From Schoenoplectus triqueter (lineage: Eukaryota; Streptophyta; Magnoliopsida; Poales; Cyperaceae): DNA of 32,013 bases. Positions within the stretch are counted from its first letter, which is position 1. The number at the start of each line of letters is the position of its first letter. The DNA is taken from positions 1 to 32,013 of the forward strand of contig CAXKVV010000805.1 of assembly GCA_964058805.1 (NCBI GenBank), in the 5' to 3' direction. This document shows positions 21,270 to 31,812 of the stretch, in pieces. Both the position numbers and the translations under genes were made by a program. The notes beneath the pieces were generated by a model. That model was not told the DNA's origin. It saw only the letters and a program-made list of their open reading frames with translations, and did no database searches.

Positions 21270-24200
21270 ACTCAGGAAAAAAATATAGGCATTTTAATTG
21301 ATAGGTGTCTTAATAATGAAATTATCGTACTTAGAAGACAAAAAGACATAATCATCATAATCAAATTGGTTATTGAAGATTTGATCTTGAACATTATCAG
21401 CGTGTATACTCTACAAATAGATTTGAGTGATAATGTCAAGAGACAATTCTAAAGATTTAGAAGACGTGATTAGAGGAATGTTTCGTAATGAAAAAAATTT
21501 CATTGGATGAGATATTAACGATCATATTGGCACAGAAGGGGGTTTGAGAGGGTACATCAGAGTTTTGGATATGGCGAACAAATACAAGAGGGAGAAGAAA
21601 TCTTAAACTTCGTTGTAACTTACGACCTCATGATAACGAATACCTCATTTAGGAATAAAAAATCTCATTCAATTACTTTCGATAGTAGCCAACACTCGAG
21701 CCAAATTGATTTTATCATTACTAGAAGGGAGGAGAAATCACTGCATGGATTGTAAGGTTATATCTGACGAGTGTGTCGTCACACAACATAAGTTTTTGAT
21801 GGTTGACTTTCATTTTCAGGTACGCATCTGGTGAGATAGAGACACGAAAAACACGAGAACGAAGTGGTGAAAGCTCAAAGGAGATGCTCCCCAGGTGTTT
21901 AAGGATAGAGTTATTGCAAAAGAACCGTAAAATACAGGTGAAGATGCAGATAGGATGTGAAATAAGATGTCAACTCACATTCGAAAAACGTCTATAGAGG
22001 TGTTTGAAGTAACCAGAGAAAATAAATGTGAACCTAAATATACTTTGTGGTGGAATGATGATGTACAAAAGGCGATTAGTGAGAAGAAAGAATGCTACAA
22101 ACGTTTACATTACCACAGTACTGATGAAAACATACAGAAGTACAAAGAAACAAGAAAAAATACAAAGAAAGCTGTGAGCGAAGCAAGGGGTCAGCATATG
22201 CGGAGCTATATTGAAAATTAGATACAAAAGAGAGTGAAAATAATGTCTACAAGATGGCTAAGTTTCGAGAAATAAAAACAAGCGACTTCAATCAAGTTAA
22301 ATGTATTAAGGATGAGACTGATAGACTTTTGGTGAAAAATGATGAGATTAAGAACATATGGAGAGAACATTTCGACAAGTTGTTTAATGAAGAGCGTGAA
22401 AAAATTATGACTAAGTTGGACGACTCATTTGATGATACTAACATGCGATTTGTTCGGAGAATTTAAGAGTCTGATGTGAAAGAATCTTTAAAAATGATAA
22501 AAATAGATAAGGCGTTGGGACCTGATGACATCTCAATTGAGGTATAGAGATATTTCAGAGATGTAGCAATATTATAGCTCACTAAGCTATTTAATATTAT
22601 TTTTCGATCCAATAAGATGCTTGATGACTAAAGAAAAAGTTTATTAGTACCAATCTTCAAAAATAAAAGAGATATTCAAAGTTGTACTAATTATAGAGGA
22701 ATTAAACTCATGAGTTTTACCATGAAGCTTTGGGAGAAAGTGATCAACCATCGTTTAAGAAAACTGACAACCATCTCTAAAAAATATTTTTGTTTTATGC
22801 CTGGGAGGTCCACCATAGAGACGGTTTTCTTGATAAGACAACTCATGAAGAGATATCGGGAACAAAATAAGGACCTACATATGATATTTATTGATTTGGA
22901 GAAAGTATATGATAAAATATTAATAAATATCATGTGGTGGACGCTTAGAAAGAAATGAGTCATAACTAAGTACGTTACCCTTATTAAGGATATGCACATA
23001 AATTTTATGACTGTGTCAGGGCCTGTGACGGCGAGTCCGATGTATTTCTAATTAAGATAGAATTACATTAAAGATCAGTATTGAGTCTATATATTTTTAC
23101 CATAATGATGGATGAGATCACAAATTATATATAAGGAGACATTCTTTGGTACATGTTCTTTGCTGACGATGTGGTGTTGATTGACGAGAGCATGATTGAA
23201 GTCGATTAGAAACTAGAGTTGTGGAGATAAACTTTAGAATCGAAAGATTTTAGACTTAATAGAACTAAAATCGAATATATGAGGTGTCAGTTCAGCAGGG
23301 ACAACTCAAATGATAGAAATATTAGTTTGGACGGACAAGTAGTACCTATAAATGAGACATTTTGATATTTAAGATCGACGTTATAGAGTGACGAAGGGAT
23401 GGGATGAAGATATTAGTCATAGAATAAGAACAGGATGAGTGAAATAGAGACAAACATATGATATTCTCTGTGATAAGAAGGTCCAAAATAAACTAAAAGG
23501 TAAGTTCTACAAGACGGCGATTAGGCTCACAATCATATGCGGACGCAGGATTTTAGTCAGGGGGGGCAAATATCGGATTGTAATAGCTTATCGGGTTTAA
23601 ATTCATTAACTAATTGGGTACTAAATAAAATAATAATAATTTAATATATATTCTTATCTAATAAAAAAAATTATTAGAATAATAACATTTTATATATTAA
23701 AAATAACAATAAAATAAAGCTCAAAGTAATAGATAATGAAGTTGATGAAGAAATTTTTCGTCTATAAAATTTTATATTTTGATATCTTTGCATAATTATT
23801 TCATTATATATGATATGAAATATTTTTTTCTCAATAAAATTAATCAGACAATCCATGGGGGGCCAAAAAAATTTCCAGGGGGGCAAACTACCGAAAAGCA
23901 CTGTTTTTCAAAATCCAGGGGGGGTCGTTACCCCCCCTGGGGAACTATGGATCCGCCCCTGCTCACAATGATGAATGACACAAAATACTGGGCTACAAAA
24001 GGACAACACATAAAAAAATGAGTGTACCTAAAATGCGAATGTTACGTTGGATGCGCAACCACACAAGGAGAGATCGAATAAGAAATAATGATATATGGGA
24101 TAAACTTAGAGTAGCACCAATTCAAGAGAAACTGGTCCAACACCATTTGCGATGGTTTGGTCATATCCAATGAAGATCTATTGATGCACCAATACGCAGT

Positions 24201-24345
24201 GGTATTTTAAGTCGCCCTGATAACACAAGAAGATAAAGAGGTCAACCGAGACTGACATGAGAGAAAACAATAAAAAAAATAAAATGAATGAAATATATCC
24301 AAAAACTTTTTTTTATAGGAGTGCTTGGAAGATTACAATTCTTAT
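21270..24345 (+). pseudogene. LINE endonuclease/reverse transcriptase relic (copy B)
   Basis: Reading in order: an endonuclease segment with LNIISVYT near 21390, the FIGxDIN site near 21500 where the conserved second Gly is a TGA stop, and SSQIDFIITRR around 21687-21725. Then come the linker frames 21967-22221 (WWNDDVQKAI) and 22254-22466. The RT part has NYRGIKLMS near 22690, FMPGRST near 22797, HMIFIDLEK near 22880, and an intact FADD box at 23159-23170. Then the hAT insertion, then MRMLRWM near 24030 and HLRWFGHIQ near 24150. Many stops and shifts break it, so no functional product is possible. In a live LINE the endonuclease nicks DNA and the RT primes on it. Confidence 0.85.
23534..23961. 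mobile_element. Complete hAT-like miniature element inserted in LINE copy B
   Basis: Flanked by exact 8-bp duplications CTCACAAT (23526-23533 and 23962-23969). The ends CATATGCGGACGCAGG and, reverse-complemented, CAGGGGCGGATCCATAG are imperfect inverted repeats running into G-runs (AGGGGGGGC and AGGGGGGGT). The interior is AT-rich with no transposase. Removing it and one duplication restores gapless alignment to LINE copy A over the junction (812-819 region), which proves it is an insertion. The right terminus matches the fragment at 1-46. hAT assignment rests on the 8-bp duplication and CAGGGGCGG-type terminus. Confidence 0.9.
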
Positions 24346-24474
24346 ACTAGAACCATGATTTAGGAATTAGAGTATAGTAGTGGAGTTATAGATTTCAGGT
24401 TTTTAGCTTTTCAGTTTTTAGATTTTAAAATTTTAGGATTTAAAAATATATTTTATAATGTAAGTTTATTATAC

Positions 24475-24625
24475 TATTTTATTATTATTATTAACATTAC
24501 TATTATTATTAGCATCATTATCATTATTATTATTATTATTATATTATTATCATCATCATTATCATTTTAATTATTTTTATTTTATTTATTTATTTATTAT
24601 TATATTTTTTCATCATCGTTATTAT
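24475..24625 (+). repeat. ATT/ATC trinucleotide-rich tail of LINE copy B
   Basis: Triplet-rich low-complexity tract matching, in inverse, positions 60-225 of copy A. Confidence 0.75.
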
Positions 24626-24825
24626 CATTGATATTTGAAATCTCTAATTTTATGTTTTAAAATTGAGTTTTATTTTTAGCTTACTTTTATTTATTTGAGA
24701 TAAAGACTTTGATGATGTAGTTAATATTGTACTCAGTACTCAGCTACTATAAATGAAGTCAATCATATTGCTCGTTCTTTTAGCCCTGCAAATATACCAA
24801 GGTTTAAATTTTACTGCTACCCCTA

Positions 24826-25291
24826 TCTATACTATTATATAAAGCATTTAAGAATTGGAGGGTCCATTTTTTGTCATGGTAAATTTTTATTATACCCATT
24901 TTATCCCTCAATTAGACGACTAATATTTATTTTTGGTTGATCGAACGTATGTGATCGCGTCCATCGATCCCCTCTTTCTCTCCATTTCTTTCCCTTAAAT
25001 ATTATTATTTCCATAATATTATTTTTTTTATTTAGAAATTTTGTGCTGGTAAGAAATTAATGGTGATAATATATGTTAGAATAATTATTTTTTTTACCAT
25101 AAAAATCATGAATCATTAACTCATATTGTGCAAAAATCTCATCCAAGATTAAATATAGTATTTATTATAGGTTTTCTCTATAATTTGGTGAATTTATAAT
25201 TTAATATTAGATAAATGTGAATTTTTTTTATGTTATAATATTTTAATGTTTAAATAAAAGAGTCTGCTGCAACGCGCGGATATATAGCTAA
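24826..25291 (+). mobile_element. Non-autonomous Helitron, 466 bp
   Basis: The 5' end TCTATACTATTATATAAAGC is close to plant Helitron starts. The 3' end carries CTGCTGCAACGCGCGG, able to form a short hairpin, then TATATAG and the terminal CTAA (CTRR rule). The preceding base is A (24825) and the following base T (25292), matching Helitron insertion between A and T without duplication. No Rep/helicase coding is present. Confidence 0.75.
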
Positions 25292-25968
25292 TATCAATTA
25301 ATGAGCATTGAGCAGTATTTGCCAACACTAAATATTGAATGCCGTCTTCATTGAGATAGGTCTCGTTATGAGTTAGATCCCAACTTAGCCTCTTAGTTAG
25401 AGCAGAGTGAATTGCAGCTTTGAATTTAGAGAATTACTGGTGAGCTGGAGCCTGGACCAGAAACCACAATTTTCAAAAAGAGAGAGAGAGAGTAGGAGAA
25501 GAAATTAAAAGAGAGAAAGAATAGACAAAGTAAAATTGTAAAAAATTGAAATAATGTCAATTGATATGTATTAATTGACAGATAAGACATTGCTCATGGG
25601 AAGCTCAACTGCTTCTCATCATGAGAAATATATAATTATGCTGAATAAACAAGAAAAAAGTAAGATATCTTAAATATGCACATTTTTATTAAAGACAATA
25701 GCTGTTCAGATTTACATCAGCAAAATAAAAAAGAAAAATCAATAACACCCTATATTCTTTTCACAAAGCAAATCAACCACACCTCCGAAAAATAACCACA
25801 ACAAATCTACTTAAAAAAACAAAGAAATTCTAGAAAAGAAAATATAATAAAAAAGTGCACCTTGACTTCATCTTTCTCGAGCCGTGGTCCCCACTTCTAC
25901 CCCCTTCTAATTTAACATTATTACTATCTATAATATTCGACCTTTCTCATCTCCACATCTTTATGAAC
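25292..25968. other. Spacer between Helitron and the 3' end of the epimerase gene
   Basis: AT-rich with a GA run near 25480-25515 and a small inverted pair TGTCAATT / AATTGACA near 25556-25582. No gene seen. The part nearest 25969 may be 3' UTR of the epimerase if a later poly(A) signal (TTTATT at 25685-25690) is used. Confidence 0.5.
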
Positions 25969-25974
25969 TTTATT
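25969..25974 (-). terminator. Candidate poly(A) signal AATAAA for the epimerase gene
   Basis: On the minus strand this reads AATAAA, 248-253 nt downstream of the stop codon. A second AATAAA lies at 25685-25690. Plant poly(A) signals are loose, so this is a candidate only. Confidence 0.4.
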
Positions 25975-26221
25975 CCCCATAACCACTAAAAAAGTAAAAT
26001 ATAAACTAAGCACAATTAACAAATAATAATACATTTACACTTTGCAAATTTTAATTGTCACCTCGGATACCTCTATCAAGAGATGAACTTTTACTTGCAC
26101 GGTGCAGAACGAAATTTACCTTTGGAAGTGTACTGGAAATTTACCTTTGTAAGTATACTGGTAATACAATAGCAAAATTTGCTCTGTGAATGGGATGGAG
26201 ATTTCTCTCTGTGCTCTGCTC

Positions 26222-27628
26222 TCATGATGAGGCCACCTTCTCCTTCGTTTTCTCCTTCTTCTTGTTAATAACATCCAATTTGTAATACTCAACGTACCAC
26301 TTCACAAATTTCTTCAAACCGGTACCCAAATCCGTAGTAGGATGGTACCCAAAATCGGTCTCTGCCAAGCTCACATTAGCATGTGTAAATGGAACATCTC
26401 CGTTACTTGGCATCTCCACTACATTTTTCTTTGCCTTCTTCCCCAATAGGTTTTCTATAATGCTGACCATTTTAGTTACTGGTACAGGCGATGTGTTGCC
26501 TAAGTTGTACACCCGCAACTGAGCCGGACCTGTTTTCTTACTGCCACCTGGTAACCCGGTACTTTTCTTTGCAGTATCTATGGCTCCTATGCAACCCTTC
26601 ACTACATCATCTATGTAAGTGAAATCTCTCTTGGCATTGGAGAAAATGTTAATTGGCTTTCCTTCTATTATGTTATGCACAAAAAAGAAGTACGCCATGT
26701 CGGGTCGGCCCCATGGTCCATAAACGGTAAAGAACCGTAGACCTGTTAAGGAGAGACCGTATATGTGATTATATACATGTGCAATTTCCTCACCCGCCTT
26801 CTTGGTTGCGGCATATAGAGATGCCGGTCGATCGGTACGTTGTGACTCAGAAAACGGGCTAACTGTGTTCAACCCGTACACAGAAGAAGAAGATGCCCAG
26901 ACAATTGCGGGTTGCGGATCTGCATTCTTGGCTGCCACCTCAAGCAATGAAACAAAACCAGCAACATTGGATTGGATGTACGACTGGGGCGACTTCATGG
27001 CGTATCGAACCCCTGCCTGTGCGGCCAAATGGAGAACATGGGTGAAGTGTACCAGTTCAAATAACTTTATCAGCAACTGAGAGTCGTTTATATCCGCTTC
27101 GACAATTACTACGCCATTTTTATGGAGAAGCTTCTGTCTGGCGCGCTTCAGTGAAGGGTCGTAATAGGAGTTAAAATTGTCGAGACCCAACACGCCATCG
27201 CCGCGTGATTTTAAAGCCAATGAGCAGTGGGTCCCAACGAAACCTGCAGCGCCAGTAATGAGGATGGAAAGGCCGTTGGTACGAGTTGGGGTGGCAGAGC
27301 GGCGGATCTCGAGTGGGTTGAAGGAGCGGAGGCGATCGGAGGCGAGGAGGGTGCGGTGGGGAGTGGAGGGGTGAGAGTGAGGAGAGGAGAGGGAGATGGA
27401 GAGAGAGTGGGAGAGGAGGGAGGGGTAATGGAGAGAGAAGAGGAGGACGAGAGAGAGGGTGAGGAGGATGGCAGTGCGAAAGAGGAGAGTGGAGGACATG
27501 GAGAGGAGCTTGTGAGTGGAGAGGCGGCGGAGGAGGTGGGAGTTGTAACTGGAGAGGTGCTTGAGAGCAGCTTTGCTGTTGTCAGGAGGGGAGGAGGAGA
27601 GGGAGGGGGAGGGGAAGAAAGGTGCCAT
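26222..27628 (-). CDS. GAE: UDP-glucuronate 4-epimerase (GAE family), Golgi type II membrane protein
   Basis: Interconverts UDP-glucuronate and UDP-galacturonate, the donor for pectin synthesis in the Golgi lumen. 468 residues in one uninterrupted frame; plant GAE genes are usually intronless and about 430-460 codons. A short cytosolic N-terminus is followed by a membrane anchor at about residues 46-70 and a Ser/Pro-rich stem to about 115. The epimerase/dehydratase domain has the NAD-binding loop TGAAGFVG (125-132), LAAQAGVRYA (201-210), SSSSVYG (246-252), the catalytic YAATK (Tyr272, Lys276), RFFTVYGPWGRPDMAY (298-313), RDFTYIDD (334-341) and VYNLGNTSPVPV (373-384). The C-terminus is lysine-rich. 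I chose the ATG at 27628 (context ACAATGGCA, near the plant optimum); the frame runs 15 codons farther upstream only from a TTG. The loop before RDFTYIDD appears about five residues shorter than in Arabidopsis GAEs as I recall them. Which GAE paralogue it is cannot be decided. Confidence 0.95.
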   Translation of the reverse strand: MAPFFPSPSLSSSPPDNSKAALKHLSSYNSHLLRRLSTHKLLSMSSTLLFRTAILLTLSLVLLFSLHYPSLLSHSLSISLSSPHSHPSTPHRTLLASDRLRSFNPLEIRRSATPTRTNGLSILITGAAGFVGTHCSLALKSRGDGVLGLDNFNSYYDPSLKRARQKLLHKNGVVIVEADINDSQLLIKLFELVHFTHVLHLAAQAGVRYAMKSPQSYIQSNVAGFVSLLEVAAKNADPQPAIVWASSSSVYGLNTVSPFSESQRTDRPASLYAATKKAGEEIAHVYNHIYGLSLTGLRFFTVYGPWGRPDMAYFFFVHNIIEGKPINIFSNAKRDFTYIDDVVKGCIGAIDTAKKSTGLPGGSKKTGPAQLRVYNLGNTSPVPVTKMVSIIENLLGKKAKKNVVEMPSNGDVPFTHANVSLAETDFGYHPTTDLGTGLKKFVKWYVEYYKLDVINKKKEKTKEKVASS

Positions 27629-27676
27629 TGTATGTAGTATGTAGGAGGGGGGAAGGGAATTGGCCAATTGCAATTG

Positions 27677-27706
27677 GGTAGGGGAGGGGAGGGGAGGGGA
27701 GGGGAG
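27677..27706 (-). promoter_or_regulatory. Pyrimidine-rich patch upstream of the epimerase ATG
   Basis: Five or six CCCCT units on the gene's strand (GGGGA on the plus strand), about 50-80 nt before the ATG. The position fits a plant Y-patch or CT-rich 5' leader. The plus-strand G-runs meet the G-quadruplex pattern (four or more G4 runs with 1-nt loops). Confidence 0.6.
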
Positions 27707-27749
27707 ACTACTGGCTACTCTGGCTGGCGAGTGAGAGTTGAGCGTCGGA

Positions 27750-27758
27750 TATAAAATA
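27750..27758 (-). promoter_or_regulatory. TATA-like box of the epimerase gene
   Basis: The minus strand reads TATTTTATA, about 120 nt upstream of the ATG. Transcription starting some 30 nt downstream would give a leader of roughly 90 nt containing the CT-rich patch. Inferred from position and composition only. Confidence 0.4.
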
Positions 27759-29133
27759 CTGAGCGAGCTTCGATGAGTTGGAAATTTGGAATTGGATAGA
27801 GACTTTTGGGGGAGAAAGGGGCAGATATTGATTTATGTGAGTTTTATTTCTATCATGTAATGTGACCCATGCAGTTGTAATCGGTGGCACCCCGTGTTTG
27901 GTTCCTAATTAGATGCTACGTTTTAATGAAAACAATGGATATCTCACATTCAATGATAATAAAATGTTGAAGGAAATGCAGTATTTAACAAGGTTGAAAT
28001 TTTGAACTCTTGTTGCCGTTAATTTTTTTCAGGCACCAATGAACTAATTTTAAATCACTAAAAAATGTTAATTGTTTCCGTTCGTCTAATTTTATGAAAA
28101 ACCAAAAAAATTAATATCGTCGCTTGCATTTTTTTTTAACTAAAGATGTGTATAAGTGAATTTCAAAATTTTTATTAAGTGCCAAACTAATTTGATATAT
28201 TTCTCAAAATTTAAACTTGAGAATTTTTTATTTATTAAATAAAAGTTCGGCGCCTTGTAGCATGTTGGTTGTAAATTATTTAAAAAATATGCAAAATATT
28301 GAATTGTCGGAGTGCACCGTACCATTGAACGGCTGTGCTGAGATGAGGCCAACCGCTGTGTAAAGCAATCCCAAATTTGAAATTTCTAACAGTGTGTCCA
28401 ATTATCTATTTTGACTAAAATCAAATCATTTCTCGTAAACAGTTGATCTTCTAGATAAATTGGCAATCCAAAGGTACAATCGATTAGTCTTCTGGATAAG
28501 ATTCATGAAAAAGCTAAACATGTCAATTTTGTCCATTATTTATTCATAATATTGATAAATAAAATATATATGAATCATTGATGATAAGATTCTAGTTTCG
28601 AAATTTCAATACTATTTTTTTTTTAGATTTCTTCTACTGGACCTTGAAAGTTTGTCTGTTATTTTGTTGAATGGGCTTTACCATACATTATTTTTTTTTT
28701 GACGATGTAGTAATTTTCATTTGTAAAATAAATGTAACGCTGTGATAATTTGATTCAATAAAAGTCATGCAAGATACTCCGTGCTACAGGAAGTCTGAAA
28801 ATTGCATCCATGGTTTTAATTTTTTTTTTAAATTTAATACAATACATTAAACTCTAATATATAATAAGGAATAAATCATAAAACAAGGAAAAGTTATGTC
28901 TAAGGTACAAGTAAATAGATTGTTTGTGACAAAATATTTATCTAAATGTATGATATTTAGAGACCTACAATTAGAAAGAGCGTGAAGCCGTGAACATTAT
29001 ACTTCTTAATCCCAAGTATCAGAACCTTTTTAATTGTAATCTCAAAATAATTCAACTATGCTTCTTAATTCTTATTTTTTGCATGCAATAAATGCAAGTT
29101 GATGTAACCTGCCTACGGTTTCAAATCTGGACC
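27759..29133. other. Upstream region of the epimerase gene, AT-rich, no gene seen
   Basis: Short frames only. Presumably holds the distal promoter of the epimerase gene. I see no clear element, repeat array or RNA gene. Confidence 0.5.
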
Positions 29134-29186
29134 ACCTCCATCCAGCCATCCAGGGCTCCACCGTATGGATGCTTCTGGCTGGAGGT
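29134..29186. repeat. Stem-loop in a locally GC-richer segment
   Basis: ACCTCCATCCAGCCA (29134-29148) pairs with TGGCTGGAGGT (29176-29186), an 11-bp stem with a 4-nt bulge, plus a possible inner TCCA/TGGA pair. It lies in a 77-codon plus-strand frame (29092-29325) that I do not recognise. Confidence 0.5.
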
Positions 29187-31429
29187 CACTTGCTCTGATT
29201 TTGCTCTCTTCTCTTTTATTTCCTCCGTATACTTTCTTTTTTTTTCTTCGCATTATGTTATATTACATACCATAATTTCTTTAATTTACTTTTTTTGTTG
29301 TTGTCATTATACCATGTGCAGATGACGAAAGATGACTGAGGGATCCGTGGATATTTTTCTTGTCCATCAATTTGTATCTTTTATTCTTTCTTTATACACA
29401 GTAGGATTGAGGAAAGAACATTGAATGTTTTGTGTACTCCGTTATTCCTTTAATCATAAATAAATACAATTATATAGGTGAATTCAAACCCTAAATATAT
29501 AACGCGGTCTACCCAAGTCCGAATGTGATGAGACGATTTAAATATTAATAAAATCAGTTCTTTCATATAAATATACTATTTTATAGGGGGGAAATATTTG
29601 GTGCATGATCCATCATGTCGAATGAGTTGCAAACATTTTAATGATGAATGACTTTCAAAGTGCACGGATTATTATTTAACATTCTTAATGAAATACTTAA
29701 TTATTACTAGAATTTCGAAAAATTGAAAGTGAAACAATAAAACGAGCTCGAATTATTTTAAAATTTATTATATTTGTCTTAACATAAAAACTTATGAAAC
29801 TTCCAAAAGGAAAAAAAAAATGGTTGAGCAATTCAATCCCCTTATATTTTCAGCAAGCATGTGTTATAAATGATACTAAGACTATATAGATTTGTATTTT
29901 TTTTTTACTTTTTTTAATACATAATAACCACGTAAAATTGACAAATTTCCATCACTTTCTTTGCTGGCTTAAACCCCTCGTGGTTGCTCAGTTATGTTAT
30001 TTTTTTATAAAAGAAAATATTTCTACTGTCTACTGGCATTTGCTTCATATAACACATGTTTTCCCTAACTGAACTAGATATTTTTGATGATTACCTTTTT
30101 ATAATATGGTGAGTAAATAACAGAAGACAAAAAGAAAAAAATAACGGCAGATAGTGGAAAGTGTCAAAGGGAGAACAAGAATTTCTATCACTGGGACTAT
30201 AACTTGGATTTCATTTCGATAATATAGTCCTCAAATAAATAATTAACGATATCAAATTTAAAATATATTTAATAAAATTTCACACTAAAGAAAATTTAGA
30301 CATAATATTTTTAAATGCTAAGTAGTAATAATAATTATAATAATAAATAATATAATTAAACACATAATAATCCATAAATTATCATATAAAAAAGTTGAAT
30401 CATTTTAAAAATTAAGTTTCACCTTAAGTATATTACGCACATTATTTAAATGAGGAGAGAAAAACTATTTTATATGAACTCTTAGATTTAAGTTGATAAA
30501 AGATTTTAATAAAATTAACGGTGGAAAAAAATAATGATGTGGCATACTTAAATATATTAAAAGCTTAACTCTTTTTATATATTAAGAATTGGCTGAATTT
30601 TGGTCTAAAGCTGTACATATAGTGTGGGATCTTTTTAAGTTTTAAAAGATGGAACTCGTGTAAAAGAGAAGGCCAAATCTCTTATAATTTGAATAATACG
30701 TCTTTCTTTTCCCAAAATAATCAATTATTTTACTCTTAAAATCCTAGAATTATATATTAACCACTGGGAAGCTTATAAATGTAATGTCTATTCGCTTAAA
30801 ACATAAAGTATGCGGTACAGATGATCCTTTAAATGTAAAAGTTATGTTTATTTTGTTTTTAAACATCAAATTCGTATCTGTTTTCAAATTTTCATGAAAC
30901 ATGAGTCCTCTATCATTAGATTCATTACCAATTTGAAATCATTTGGTCAAATCTTAATTTATATACATCAAATACTTTTTTTTAACATCGTTATAAAAAA
31001 TGAGAAAAAGAAAAGATAACGAGAATTGAGACATACCTTTCTAATGGGGTATCAAAAATAAATCCACGAATGTGTAGTTAGTTTTGATAAAATAATTACT
31101 GCTTAGACAATTTAACAATTTTATGTTTTGGAAACATACATTTGATATTTGCAACATTGAGTAGGATATATTATTGGTAGGATTTTAGTCCAGAAGTATT
31201 GGTTAGGGAATACAAGGCCTTAATTTCTAGCCTAGTATTTTAATAATATTTAAAATTTGATTAGACTTAAAAGAGATTATATTTGTTGGTGGGAGATTAG
31301 GGTTTGCTTTCAAAGAGCAATGATGATATTTAGGGAATAAAGTCACTTCACTTAGCTATTTTTGTGCGCCAGCAGCCCTAGAACACTCACCTATTTGAGT
31401 CACATCAATCATAATATAATGGCTAATCA
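29187..31429. other. AT-rich intergenic DNA, no gene supported
   Basis: No frame above about 65 codons of interest, no RNA gene, no array. Several A/T runs and an AT-rich tract near 30240-30400. Confidence 0.55.
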
Positions 31430-31438
31430 TAACTTAAA

Positions 31439-31803
31439 GGAAGGGATGGTTATCTTGATAATCTTGATAATGGAACTTCAAATAAATATAAAAAATTCTG
31501 AAAAATAGGAATTTTTTTTATAAATATGTTATTATATTTATAGATTGATGGTGATTCAAATTCAGACAATTTCATTATCCTTTGATAGTCCATCAAAGAC
31601 CATAAAATTAAAATCATTACAAAGTGTATAATATTTTGATGGACTAGCAATAATAATGAAATTACATTAAATTTTAATCACTATTTATCTATAAGTAGAA
31701 AAACGTATCTATAAAAAAAAATCTATTTATATTTTTTTCATATTTATTTGAAAATTCATTATCAAAATTGTCAAGATAACCGATTGTCAAGGGATCCCTT
31801 CCC
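31439..31803. mobile_element. Mutator-like miniature element with 9-bp target duplication
   Basis: Exact 9-bp duplications TAACTTAAA at 31430-31438 and 31804-31812. The ends GGAAGGGAT (left) and GGGAAGGGAT (right, reverse-complemented) are followed in both arms by GGTTATCTTGA, TTTTGATAAT or CTTGATAAT, TTCAAATAAATAT and AGTCCATCAAA, giving inverted arms of about 150 bp. A 9-bp duplication with long inverted repeats fits the Mutator superfamily. Non-coding; the 66-codon minus-strand frame (31450-31650) lies inside the arms. Confidence 0.8.
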
Positions 31804-31812
31804 TAACTTAAA

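Larger units (their letters stand above)
21250..24660 (+). mobile_element. RTE-type LINE, copy B, 5'-truncated and interrupted
   Basis: Same family as copy A, in the opposite orientation. It extends farther 5', covering most of the endonuclease, then the linker, RT, C-terminal region and the 3' tail of ATT/ATC triplets followed by TTATCATTGATATTTG. The 5' end is blurred (about 21250). A 428-bp hAT-like element interrupts it at 23534-23961. Target-site duplications of the LINE itself could not be identified. Confidence 0.85.

Noticed and set aside
22691..22999. 102-codon minus-strand frame
   Set aside because: Antisense of LINE copy B reverse transcriptase; the sense strand carries the conserved RT motifs.
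27227..27637. 136-codon plus-strand frame opposite the epimerase 5' end
   Set aside because: Antisense shadow of a purine-rich strand; Glu/Gly-rich with no domain, while the opposite strand encodes a clear protein.
27629..27673. N-terminal extension of the epimerase starting at 27673
   Set aside because: That start codon is TTG on the gene's strand. The ATG at 27628 has near-ideal plant context and gives a family-like N-terminus.
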